Assembly (NCBI GenBank): GCA_007258455.2
Contig: VDFB02193867.1
Coordinates: forward strand, 528,458,657-528,522,656
DNA: 64,000 nt
Direction: 5' to 3'
From: Sequoia sempervirens
Taxonomy: Eukaryota > Streptophyta > Pinopsida > Cupressales > Cupressaceae
In this document: one piece after another, positions 13,408 through 23,400 of the stretch
How positions within the stretch are numbered: the stretch's first letter is position 1
Layout: each line of letters opens with the position of its first letter
Position numbers and translations under genes: made by a program
The notes under the pieces: model-generated
What the model was told of the DNA's origin: nothing
Databases searched by the model: none
What the model saw: the letters and a program-made list of their open reading frames with translations, nothing else

Positions 13408-13439
13408 GAAGTGATGTGTTTTACGCATTACTTCAAAGA
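13403..13439. repeat. Hairpin next to the polypurine tract
   Basis: TCTTTGAAGT at 13403-13412 is the exact reverse complement of ACTTCAAAGA at 13430-13439, and the next four positions pair imperfectly. The stem overlaps the polypurine tract. Confidence 0.6.
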
Positions 13440-13498
13440 ATTTTTGAAATTTTGCCCCAAATATTGATTTTTGATTTGTTGATAGATATATGCCCCCG

Positions 13499-13594
13499 CG
13501 AACGATGAATCGATGTTTGAATTTTTTGAATTTTTTTAGATTTTTGTGGAATTTTTCAATTTTTTTGATTTTGAAGATGTCGATTCATCGTTCG
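13499..13594. repeat. Perfect 15-bp inverted repeat
   Basis: CGAACGATGAATCGA at 13499-13513 is the exact reverse complement of 13580-13594, with a T-rich loop of 66 bases. It lies between the 3' LTR of A and the putative first exon of the antisense PMD gene. Confidence 0.75.
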
Positions 13595-13787
13595 AAAATA
13601 ATGATGTGAAGAAACTGACCCGAAGAAATATTAAATGAAAATTTGATGAAGAAATTGCCCCTGGTATGAAAAAATATGATAAAATGCCCCAATTTTACCA
13701 TTATATAGGTTAAAAATGTCATTTTCCATGTCATTTTCAATTTTAACCTAGTAAAATTTGCAAATTTTGAGCTCTGGTTTGACAATC

Positions 13788-13862
13788 ATGGCACTTCCAA
13801 TTCACCTGCACTGTTTCGAGCGTATCTGACGTTATCAGCGGCCGGCGCACTACGGACCTCCG
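13788..13862 (+). other. Putative exon 1 of the PMD gene in element A
   Basis: An ATG at 13788 opens a frame that runs, apart from one TGA at 13827, to a strong splice donor (CCG followed by GTATGT). Joined in phase to the acceptor AACAG at 14529-14533, it continues directly into the PMD frame. The TGA would be CGA before one C-to-T change. Exon 2 itself has no ATG until 14651, well inside the domain, so an upstream start exon is needed. The splice prediction is by eye and lacks transcript support. Confidence 0.45.
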
Positions 13863-14533
13863 GTATGTGTCTCGTAACTGCTTGTCTGTCGAAAATTTCA
13901 TTTTGCGCACGTTTTTAATGTTTTAATTCAAAATCATTGAGTTTTAGCGCTCTTAAAGTTTTTCGTAGCACACTCAACAATTTTCGTAGCGCATACAATA
14001 TTGTAGCGCCCTTAAGGCGTATCGTAGCGCATTTGAAATTTTCCACAGCGCATAATTTTCCATAGCGCCCGTGATATATTTCATAGCGCTTTTGATTATT
14101 TCCATAGCGCATATGATATCGTAGCGCAACTAAGATGTATTGCAGCGCTCTTAACCAATATTGTAGCGCAAACTTTTCCATAGCGCCCGTGATATAAATC
14201 ATAGCGCCATTAATTGATTCTGTAGCGCAAAATTTTATTTAGCGCTGATAAAGATTTTTGTAGCGCATACAACTAGTTCTGTAGCGCTTTTTGTTCCACA
14301 TGATAAATTTGTTTCCCAAATTGTTGGAGAACAAATAGTAGTTGATAAATTTGCTTTTAAAGTTGTTAAAAACAAATAGTATAGATAAGTTTTCTTCTAA
14401 AGTTAGAAAGAAATTTGATGTTGATTATTTGCGTTCCATGATGATGGAAAACAAATAATTTGATTGATTCATTTTGAATTGATATGTTAAAATGATTTGA
14501 TATTGATGTTGTTTTGATGATGTATGTGAACAG
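13863..14533 (+). other. Putative 671-bp intron of the PMD gene
   Basis: GTATGT at the left and GTGAACAG at the right are good plant splice sites and keep phase 0. The intron body holds the whole AGCGC motif array of the left end of element A. Confidence 0.45.
13945..14287 (+). repeat. AGCGC motif array 1 (about 18 copies)
   Basis: TAGCGC (variants CAGCGC, TAGCAC) recurs about 18 times at intervals of mostly 17 or 20-22 bases. The motifs are separated by AT-rich spacers that also resemble each other, for example CATAGCGCCCGTGATATA at 14060 and 14178. The same motif on the other strand makes up array 2 at 26795-27068. Confidence 0.9.
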
Positions 14534-15694
14534 GAGAGACTAGGTGTCTTGCAGATACGAGAGGCTTTTCCGAGTACATGGTCATTGATTCCACATTTGT
14601 TACAGTCTGATAGAGATGTGATTGACGCTTGTGGTTTGACTGCATTACTTGATATGCCCGAGGTTCGCCTCAATAGGGCTCTATTGACAGCACTTGCAGA
14701 GAGGTGGCATAGCGATACCAACACCTTTCATTTACCGACCGGCGAGATTACAGTGACTCCCGAGGATGTATATCGCATCCTACGGATCCCAGTGATGGGA
14801 GAGGTAGTTGTGTTTGACAGACGAGAGGCTGGAGGTACTCTTGCTTTGAGACGGATATTCAGAGATGATCAGATAGCTGGGTACTACATCCCATGGAGTG
14901 AGATTACAGATTCCTACCCACCACTACCAGCTGTGCTTGCAGGTTTCATTGGAGGTGTGTTGTGCCCCGACCATAGGTCGAAGGGGTTCGCGATCGGATG
15001 GGGTCGTGTCCTAGAGAGCATGGTGATGCAGGGCACACGATATGCATGGGGTACCTGTATGCTAGCCCACCTATATGACGAGTTACATCACATTGTCTAT
15101 GGTAGAGGCCGGAGTTTTGCGGTTGGATGCTCATTATTACAGATATGGGCATGGGAGCATTTTGCAGTGTTACGTCCATTGACTCGAGGAGATCGTCCAC
15201 CTGGTCGACCATATAGATGGAGATATTCACATATTATTGCTCAGCCTAGACTGGGCAAGCTAGTGTATTGGCAGCGGCTATTGGATAGTTTGGATACAGT
15301 ATGCTGGAGGCCATATTTGGATTGTGATCCATGGCCAGAGGATGCGAGGGAGATGCCTTTTGTATGCACTTCCAGATTTTTGATTGGACGGACCACATGG
15401 ATTTTGGAGAGATTTCTTGCTGGACGTGTATTGCGACAGTTTGGTCGGACTCAGGGTATGCCTGTTGGTTCAGCTATTTATGCACGGCGACATGTAGAGC
15501 TTGCAGTGTGGGGCCCACGGATCTCTTATGATGTAGCTGTTGCAGAGTTTATCAGTTTAGGTGCACAGATGTGGGACTACCAGGCGGATGTTCTGGATGC
15601 AGGGGCGACACATGAGTATGTTCAGTATGTTCTACAGCATCCTCCTCCACGCATGTTTGATCCTGATGAGGCCGTTGCTCCTGTCATTGGATAG
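14534..15694 (+). CDS. Plant mobile domain (PMD) protein captured by element A
   Basis: The product is a PMD (aminotransferase-like, PF10536) protein. The domain fills most of the frame: it opens ERLGVLQIREAF and PHLLQSDRDVIDACGL, followed by the hallmark ALAERWHSDTNTFHLPTGEI and TPEDVYRILRIPV, an AWGTCMLAHLYDEL block and a W-rich C-terminal part. In the host, MAIN and MAIL1, which carry this domain, act in transposon silencing and genome integrity; PMD genes inside transposons are also known. The frame lies antisense to gag-pol, between integrase and the 3' LTR. It is clearly richer in G+C and CpG than its surroundings, which suggests capture from a gene. It ends at TAG 15692-15694, but the same frame stays open to 16348, so this stop is probably a single mutation. 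The start is uncertain: there is no ATG before 14651, and a spliced first exon is proposed. Confidence 0.85.
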   Translation, partial: ERLGVLQIREAFPSTWSLIPHLLQSDRDVIDACGLTALLDMPEVRLNRALLTALAERWHSDTNTFHLPTGEITVTPEDVYRILRIPVMGEVVVFDRREAGGTLALRRIFRDDQIAGYYIPWSEITDSYPPLPAVLAGFIGGVLCPDHRSKGFAIGWGRVLESMVMQGTRYAWGTCMLAHLYDELHHIVYGRGRSFAVGCSLLQIWAWEHFAVLRPLTRGDRPPGRPYRWRYSHIIAQPRLGKLVYWQRLLDSLDTVCWRPYLDCDPWPEDAREMPFVCTSRFLIGRTTWILERFLAGRVLRQFGRTQGMPVGSAIYARRHVELAVWGPRISYDVAVAEFISLGAQMWDYQADVLDAGATHEYVQYVLQHPPPRMFDPDEAVAPVIG

Positions 15695-16348
15695 AGACGT
15701 CGACAGAGAGATTCAGAGTCAGGTGATGATGATTCAGAGGACAGTGAGGACGAGGAGGGTAGCGGAGATGATGACTCAGATGGAGATGATGGTGGTGATG
15801 GTAGGGTGAGAGATCACGGTGGCAGGAGAGGTGGCAGAGGAGGTAGTGCAGGCAGAGGTGGACCACGGATGAGGCATACTGACCCATCTCCGTCAGTGGA
15901 TCTGACAGTAGTGTGTCAGATATCCTCTTTGCAGAGCACAGTACAGAGCTTGCAGGCTCAGCTATCACAGGTACAGGCCTTGATTTCACAGTTGCAGAGT
16001 CAGGTGACTTCGATCACTGCCGAGAGAGATGCGGCTAGACAGCAGGGTGAGCAGGCCATTTCCTTAGCAGATAGCCTACAGAGAGTGGCAGGTAGCACTT
16101 TGCCAGGTGATATGATGAGAGAGGTTACGAGGGCTACTCGAGAGGAATATTTTTATCGTACCAGATATCATGATGCAGTCCCAGCTGAGCAGAGAGATAG
16201 CTATACTCAGTCACGATCTACTCATGGTCGCTCTCGTACTACCAGCAGGGGTGTGACACAGCCATTACCTCCTAGAGGGCCACCGGGGTCAGGCGGAGCA
16301 GTTCCATCAGGGGCAGGTGGTACAGGTCCTAGGCCAGCTCCATCATAG
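15695..16348 (+). CDS. PMD protein C-terminal extension (after an in-frame TAG)
   Basis: Same frame as the PMD domain, 217 further codons to TAG at 16346-16348. In order it encodes a short basic patch, an Asp/Glu/Ser-rich acidic linker (DSESGDDDSEDSEDEEGSGD), an Arg/Gly-rich stretch (GGRRGGRGGSAGRGG), a predicted coiled coil rich in Leu and Gln (ISSLQSTVQSLQAQLSQVQA and on to about residue 90), and a Pro/Gly/Ser-rich tail. Such an ordered tail is unlikely in random sequence, so it was probably once translated with the PMD domain as one protein of about 600 residues. RG-rich and acidic segments suggest nucleic-acid or chromatin contacts; that is inference. A GTG codon at 15806 is not a convincing independent start. 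Confidence 0.65.
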   Translation, partial: RRRQRDSESGDDDSEDSEDEEGSGDDDSDGDDGGDGRVRDHGGRRGGRGGSAGRGGPRMRHTDPSPSVDLTVVCQISSLQSTVQSLQAQLSQVQALISQLQSQVTSITAERDAARQQGEQAISLADSLQRVAGSTLPGDMMREVTRATREEYFYRTRYHDAVPAEQRDSYTQSRSTHGRSRTTSRGVTQPLPPRGPPGSGGAVPSGAGGTGPRPAPS

Positions 16349-17849
16349 GATAGCTCTGCCTAGTGCATTGTATATGATCTCTTTTATGATATTCTGTTGA
16401 GACATTTTGTATACACCGTGAGATGATCACATTTTTGATGATATTATATCATTTGTAGTTTAACATCCTTGTACATTTTGACATTCATTTTGAGATATAT
16501 GAAATGCAGTGATGATTTTACATGATATATGATGTGTATGTATATGAGGGTTTCATGATGGTATGAGATAAATGAATGTATGATGTTTATGATAAATGAT
16601 GCAATAATTTATGAAATGATGTTTATGAAAAATGAATGAATGTATGATGTTTTGATAGATGATGCAATAATTTATGAAATGATGTTTATGAAAAATGAAT
16701 GAATGTATGATGTTTTGATAGATGATGCAATAATTTATGAAATGATGTTTATGAAAAATGAATGAATGTATGATGTTTATGATAGATGATGCAATAATTT
16801 ATGAAAGGATGTTTATGAAAAATGAATGAATGTATGATGTTTTGTGAATGTCAAAATATACTCAGTCATATTTGAAAAGATATAGATCTTTGATTCTTTG
16901 CCAGCTTTTGGGAATCTATAAATTCAAAATGCAAATTCTAACATGAATGCAATCTATACTAACCATGCAGGACATTCATACAATATTGCCATTTGGAGAG
17001 CTTATACATGCTTTTTGTATCATCATAGAGCTTTGAAATGTTGAAAGTTAATACAAGCATCAAAGGGTATGTTAGCACCAGTGATGACCTGAGTATTGCT
17101 TTCATGATTTTTAATATAGCAAGTTAATACAAGCATCTAGGTATAATTGAACCAAGATGACCTGAGTATTGCTTGCATAAACAGACAAGAGTTAACCCTT
17201 TTCCCATGCAAATTCCGAAATGTCATCCATGATCTATAGTAGAGCATGTCTCGCGACCAAATTGCATAGTACTAATGATTTCCTCACAAACAGAAGACAA
17301 AGAAAAATCATACTCCTTCCTTGCTTTTCTAGTTCAGAACATCATCGAATTACTCCAGAGATATGATAGAAAATCAAACAACCATTAAAATCCTGTTTAA
17401 GGCATTTCAAACATTTATTCAGATTAAGATCATCCAATTTGGTTATCATCATTGATATTCTCACTTCGATAGTTGTTTGGATCATGTTATTGGCATAAAC
17501 ATGTTTGTGATTGAGTTGATTTGACAATGTTCGTTTTGTTTTGTCAAACTGTTACTTGTCTGCTTGTGATATTTTGAAAGCTCGTTGCCCCTCTCTTGTG
17601 TTTTTCTGCGTTTTGCCCCCAATGTAAACACAACCTAAAGATAAAAGATATGTACAAATTTCATCAAGCCATGATGAAACCTAAAGATTCCCACTACATG
17701 GTATGGATAATGAAAGATATTTACAGATGATAGACGTGGATGAATGATGCCTAAAGTGAAAATAAGACATAAACTAATAAATGGAGGAGCCCATTTCGAT
17801 CACAAGTAGCGCTTGTTTGCCAAGTTTTCACCACTTGTTTTTATTGCAC
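16349..17849. other. Non-coding spacer of element A between the two convergent genes
   Basis: Apart from the 63-bp tandem repeat described separately, no ORF or motif of note was seen. The PMD gene and gag-pol converge here, so terminators for both strands would be expected. Two GGGGCAAA-like words on the minus strand (about 17586 and 17613) resemble the polypurine tract. Confidence 0.5.
16536..16845. repeat. 63-bp tandem repeat, about 4.5 copies
   Basis: The word ATGCAATAAT recurs at 16599, 16662, 16725 and 16789, so the period is 63, 63 and 64. Units are almost identical, each holding GATGTTTATGAAAAATGAAT. They lie about 200 bp downstream of the PMD frame. Confidence 0.9.
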
Positions 17850-18096
17850 TTTTTCAAGATTTTTCTGATTTTTTTTTTTTTATTTTTATGATTTTTATGA
17901 TTTTTTGTGACTTTTTATGATTTTTTTGATTTTTTCATTTTTTCAGACTTTTATGATTTTTGATTTTCTTCTGTGACTTTTATGATTTTTTTAATTTTTC
18001 GTGACTTTTTATGATTTTTTTGATTTTTTCAGGACTTTTTATAATTTTTTTTTTTTTTTAGGACTTTTATGATTTTTTTTATTTTTTCAGGACTTT
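17850..18096. repeat. T-rich tandem repeats after the integrase frame
   Basis: Imperfect units of the form GACTTTTTATGATTTTTTTG followed by ATTTTTTCAG, about 30-35 bp each, run up to the integrase stop. On the coding (minus) strand the 3' UTR therefore starts with an A-rich repeat. Confidence 0.75.
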
Positions 18097-20499
18097 TTAT
18101 ACATAAAACTTCTTAAGGTGAATACTATTGGTTGGCTCTTCAAACAGGTCCCCCTCTGATGTGGATAATTGATATGCTCCAGAACCATATGCTGCTATAA
18201 TAACAAATGGACCAAGCCAATTAGGTTCAAATTTGCCTTTCTTTTCTCTATCTTGCTGATTACGTGGATTTTCCTTCAAAACTAAGTCACCCACTTGAAA
18301 TGCCCGTGGTTTAACTCTGTGGTTATAACTACGAGATATGACTTGTTGATAACCTTTCAAGTGATCAGCTGCATGTTGGCGTCTTTCATCTAACAGTTCG
18401 AGTTCTTGAAGGCGAGAAACTCGGTAGTCTTCATCACTTATCAATCCCTTAAGTGAAACCCTAAGCGAAGGTATTTCAACTTCCAATGGTAAGATTGCTT
18501 CTGCTCCATAGACTAAAGCATATGGTGTAGCTCCTGTTGGTGTGCGAATACTAGTTCTATATGCCCACAAAGCTGGGTTGAGTTGAACATGCCAATCACG
18601 TCCAGCATCATTTACTGTCTTCTTTAATATCTTCAAAATGGTTTTGTTAGAAGCTTCTGCTTGACCATTACCCTGTGGATAATAAGGTGTGGAGTACCTG
18701 TGTTGGATATGAAATCTTTCACAAAGTTCATCAACATCCTGATTTTTAAAAGGTCTTCCATTATCAGTAACAATAGAATTAGGAATTCCATATCTACAAA
18801 TAATGTAATTCAGGATAAATGAAGATATATGTTTACCAGTCACTGTTGTTAGAGGAACAGCTTCAATCCATTTTGTAAAATACTCAGTAGCTGTGATGAT
18901 AAACTTATGACCATTTGACGATGAAGGATGTATTTTACCAACAAGATCCAATCCCCACTGAGAAAAAGGCCATGTTGAAATAAAAGGCTGCAATTCCTGT
19001 GCAGGTGCATGAATAAGATTCCCATGAATCTGGCATTTAGAACATTTCTTAACAAAAGTAAAAGAATCTTGCTCCATTGTAGGCCAATAGTATCCCATTC
19101 TGACAAGTTTCTTTGCTAAGGTCAAACCACTTGAATGAGTTCCACAAATACCACTGTGAACCTCTTGTAAGGCTTTTTCAGATTCGTCACTTTCAAGACA
19201 TCTAAGGAGTGTACCATCAAGACCACGTCTATAAAGGATATTGGCAATTAAGGTATAACGGGATGATTGGCGAATAAAATTCCGTTTTTGGTTTCGTGAT
19301 AAATCTAAAGGCAAGATGTTATCTTTCAAATAGGTATATGTTTTGCCATATAAGGGTGAATCTGAACCAGTCAAATGACATATAACTTGGTTTTCAGGAT
19401 TATCATATGCAGGAGAAAACAATTGTTCCACCAAGAATTCATACTTGGTTTGATCTTCTGATATTTGTAATAAAGAAGCAATGGTAGCCATTGCATCTAC
19501 AGCTTTATTGTCAATTCTTGATATTTGTGAAAACTTAATTGACACAAAATATTTCTTATAATCATCCACCATGTGTTTGTATGGTAGCAACTTATCATCT
19601 TTGGTTTGATAATCATCATTGATTTGATTAATGATAAGTTGTGAATCACCATAAACTTCCAGCTCTGTAATCTGCCATTCCAAAGCTATCTTTAATCCTA
19701 TGAGTAATGCCTCATATTCTACTATGTTATTTGTGCAAGGAAACATCAACCGATATGATCGTGAGATGGTATGTCCTTCAAGTGTAACAAAAAGAATCCC
19801 TGCCCCCGAGCCATATTGTGTATATGATCCATCAAAGTATAATGCCCATGGTCTCTGAATTGTTGTTGTAAAGACATCTGCATCAGGAAACTCAATATGC
19901 ATTGGATTGTCTTCTTGTAGAGGAGCTTCAGCTAACTGATCTGCAATGACCTGTCCTTTAATCGCTTTTCGATCTATATAGTGAATATCAAACTCACTTA
20001 AGATCATTACCCATTTTGCAAGTCTTCCTGTTAAAGTGGCTCTGCTTAATAAGTATTTTAATGGATCTATCTTTGTTATCAGCTTAATTGTATGAGTCAA
20101 CATATAATGTCGCCACTTTTGAGAAGCAAACACTACTACAAGACAAGCTTTTTCAATGAAACTGTAGTTTAACTCATGTCTTGTTAAGGTTCTACTGATA
20201 TAATATATAGCCCTTTCTTTACCTGTAGAGTCTTCTTGTGCTAGCAATGCACCCAAAGATACTTTTGTTGCTGAAATATAGAGTATAAGCGGCTCTCCTG
20301 GAATAGGCGGAATTAGAACTGGTGGATGTGTAAGATATTGCTTAATCTGATTGAATGCTGCTTCACATTTGTCATCCCATTTAAATGGAACATTTTTATG
20401 CAATAAATGTGTGAATGGCAAGCTTTTGTCTGACAGTTGAGCTATAAACCTTCTAATGGACTGTAATCTTCCTTGCAAGGATCTTAATTGACTGATATT
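18097..20499 (-). CDS. Element A pol, 3' part: RNase H, second RNase H, integrase
   Basis: In the same frame as the upstream gag-pol part and separated from it only by one TGA. Counting from 20478: the Ty3-type RNase H is at about residues 65-180 (GALLAQED, KERAIYYISRTL). A second, archaeal-type RNase H is at about 210-340 (WALYFDGSYTQYGSGAGILF, NIVEYEALLIGL, YGDSQLIINQI), a Tat-lineage mark. The integrase zinc finger is at about 437-483 (H-x-H-like block ending CSKC), and the core has Asp in GLDLVGK, Asp in VTDNGRPF and Glu in NGQAEASNK, giving the D-D-35-E pattern. The C-terminal region ends IHLKKFYV and TAA. All catalytic residues I can check are present, so apart from the upstream stop this half looks functional. 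No chromodomain is seen. Confidence 0.92.
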   Translation of the reverse strand, partial: NISQLRSLQGRLQSIRRFIAQLSDKSLPFTHLLHKNVPFKWDDKCEAAFNQIKQYLTHPPVLIPPIPGEPLILYISATKVSLGALLAQEDSTGKERAIYYISRTLTRHELNYSFIEKACLVVVFASQKWRHYMLTHTIKLITKIDPLKYLLSRATLTGRLAKWVMILSEFDIHYIDRKAIKGQVIADQLAEAPLQEDNPMHIEFPDADVFTTTIQRPWALYFDGSYTQYGSGAGILFVTLEGHTISRSYRLMFPCTNNIVEYEALLIGLKIALEWQITELEVYGDSQLIINQINDDYQTKDDKLLPYKHMVDDYKKYFVSIKFSQISRIDNKAVDAMATIASLLQISEDQTKYEFLVEQLFSPAYDNPENQVICHLTGSDSPLYGKTYTYLKDNILPLDLSRNQKRNFIRQSSRYTLIANILYRRGLDGTLLRCLESDESEKALQEVHSGICGTHSSGLTLAKKLVRMGYYWPTMEQDSFTFVKKCSKCQIHGNLIHAPAQELQPFISTWPFSQWGLDLVGKIHPSSSNGHKFIITATEYFTKWIEAVPLTTVTGKHISSFILNYIICRYGIPNSIVTDNGRPFKNQDVDELCERFHIQHRYSTPYYPQGNGQAEASNKTILKILKKTVNDAGRDWHVQLNPALWAYRTSIRTPTGATPYALVYGAEAILPLEVEIPSLRVSLKGLISDEDYRVSRLQELELLDERRQHAADHLKGYQQVISRSYNHRVKPRAFQVGDLVLKENPRNQQDREKKGKFEPNWLGPFVIIAAYGSGAYQLSTSEGDLFEEPTNSIHLKKFYV

Positions 20500-23400
20500 T
20501 CATGGTGGAGGCATGTCCATTATAGCTTGTACCTTTTCTGGATCAACTTCTATACCCTTTTCTGAAACAATGTACCCTAGGAGTTTTCCAGATGTAACAC
20601 CGAAGACACATTTCTTTGGATTCAGTCGAACATTGAATTTTTCCATTCTGACAAAGATTTTTGACAAGATTTCTAGGTGTTCATCTCGTGTATGAGATTT
20701 AGCAAGTAAATCATCAACATAATCTTCCATGAATGTATGCATCATATCATGAAAAATAGTTGTCATTGCTCTTTGATAAGTAGCTCCAGCATTCTTTAAC
20801 CCGAATGGCATGACATTCCAGCAATAAGTACCCCAAGGACATGTAAACGCTGTTTTATCTTGATCTTCTGGTGCAATTTTTATCTGGTTGTATCCTGAGA
20901 ATCCATCCATTAATGAATACATTGCATGTCCAGCAGTTAAGTCAACAATCAAATCTATGTTAGGTAAAGGAAAATCATCTTTAGGGCATGCTTTATTTAA
21001 ATCCCTGAAATCTGTACAAACTCTGATCCTTCCATCTGGCTTTGAAACAGGTACAATGTTTGAAATCCATTCTGCATAGTCAATAGTTCGAATGAATCCA
21101 ACATCTAAAAGCTTCTTTAATTCTTCCTTGACCAATAATGCAACATGTGGATGCATCTTTCTGAGCTTTTGCTTTACAGGTTTTATCCCAGGTTTGATAG
21201 ATAAATGATGCATTATCAGATTAGGATCTAACCCTGGCATATCAGCATATGACCAAGCAAAGTTAATTTGATTATCCTTCAAGAATTGCATGAATTTCTG
21301 GACTTCTTCAACTGTTAATGATGCTGCAATTTGCAAAACTTTTGGCTGCTCTGGTGTACTTATGTTGATTGATTCTGTTGGTTCAATCAAAATAGAAGAT
21401 CTTTCATGATAATACTTGGGAAGAGTGTCAAGTTTCTCATCCTTCAATGCCTCAGAAAGGTTTTCACTGTCAGATTCGCTCTTTATTTTTCTTTTGTTTT
21501 GATCTATCACTGCCTTTTTTCGGTTTTCACCAATAGATCCATCTTTTATTTCATTTATTTTGCAGCTAAGAGACTTGACACTCTCCTTGTCAAAATCATG
21601 GGTATAAGATTCTTGAATGAAACAATTGTTTTCTTCATTTGAGGAACAAAGGAAAGTTATAACATCTTCATCATTACTGAATGTAGGAATATGGATAGGT
21701 GCGTTAATGTCCCAATCTATAAGTTCTGGATAAACTAAAGGCATAGGATCATTAGGTTGGGTAAGGTCTTGAATTGTCAAAGTCATGATGTGGTTGTCAT
21801 CCTCATGGTAGACAAGGTCTATGATGGTATTCTCCTGTTGATTATCCATCTCGTTAGAATCTGATTCTTCCTCACTTGAGTTATGATCGCTTTGTAAAAC
21901 ATAATCGAGTGAAGGCCTTGACCCTTCTCCTTGTATAAGAACAGGTGCATATTTGTGTATAATATCAACTTGTTTATCCTTCCAGAATTCATCATTATAA
22001 ATGGTGTCCCATTCATATTCATTAGAATCAGTATCTGAACTATTTTGCAATTGGAAAACTGATTCATGAGATTTATCTGACACAGATTCTCCTTTATGAA
22101 CTAATGATGTCTGCTGTGAAGTAAGTTCTTCTTTATCTTTACCATATCCAAGTCCTGTTTTATCACTTGAATGCTTTGAAATAGGCTGAATTGGTTCCAC
22201 AATTCCTTCTCTTCGTTTCCCTATAGGACCATTTCCTTCATAACCCATCTTTTGCATGATAGCATACCCTTTACCATATTGTTCTTTAGGTAACTTAATG
22301 TGTAAGAGAGATTCATCTTCATCTTTGTATAGCCAATTTAGGATGTCCCTATCTTCAGCTTCTTCTTCAGTGGTATTAGCTCTAATGAATTTTCCATCAA
22401 ACTTTGTGATTGGCACGGAAGTTTGAGATGTAGAAGCAGTTGCAGTCTTTTGATTTGATAAAGTTGGTAATCCATGTGATCTTGGAGAAGGAGGTAAAGT
22501 AGAAAGAGATAGTGAATATTCACCTACCCCTTTGTCTTTAAATTTCAGCTTAGTATCAAGATTCTTTGTTAATTCTTGCAATTGGACTTGTAGATTGGAA
22601 GAAGAAACAACAAGAGCTTCTCTATTGTGTGGCACAAAGACATCTTGACTCACCCTAAGATTAGAACAAGTTTGGGTACTATTGTAATCAGCTTGTATAG
22701 TTATTTCTTGTCCATCATATGGAAACTTGATACATTGATGATATGTTGATGGTACGGCCTGCATATCATGGATCCACGGACGACCCAAAAGTATGTTATA
22801 AGACAGATCTCGATCTAGAACCTGACAAAAAGTATTCTTCACAACAGGTCCCACTCTGATAGGTAGCAATATTAATCCCTTAGAAGCTCTTTCTTCATCA
22901 TCATATGCCTTAATAGTTATCTTCCTTCGTGAATCAATTTCATTTTCTGAAATTCCTAAGGCATTTATTAATTTTAAGGTACAAATATTCAAACCGGCTC
23001 CTCCATCTATTAAGACACGTCTAATTCGATGTTTATGGATCATGACTTCAAGATATAACGAGGAATTATGTGGATGTGTCATAGAAGCATCATCTTTATC
23101 GGAAAATGAAAGACAAGTGGGGGAAGACAAATGTCCCACCATGGCTTGAAATCTGTTTGCATCTAGATCAGTATCAACAGTTGTGTTTACAAGCGCTTCT
23201 TCTAAAATATTTTTGTGTATGGGGGATATTTTAAGAAGTTCAAGAATAGAAATTTGAGCTGATGTTTTTCTCAATTGATCAACCAGATTATACTGAGTTG
23301 GAGAAGAAATAGTTGTTTTAGACGAACTTCCTTTTAAAACAACCTTTGCTTGACCTCTTGTTGTTACATTAACCTGTTGATATTCTTGTTTTCCTTTGAT

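Noticed and set aside
13945..14287. Regularly spaced short repeats resembling a CRISPR array
   Set aside because: The shared part is only about 6-12 bp, the spacers are themselves similar, and the context is a plant retrotransposon.
14946..15230. Antisense frames within the PMD gene and within gag-pol
   Set aside because: Shadows of the real frames with no motifs of their own.
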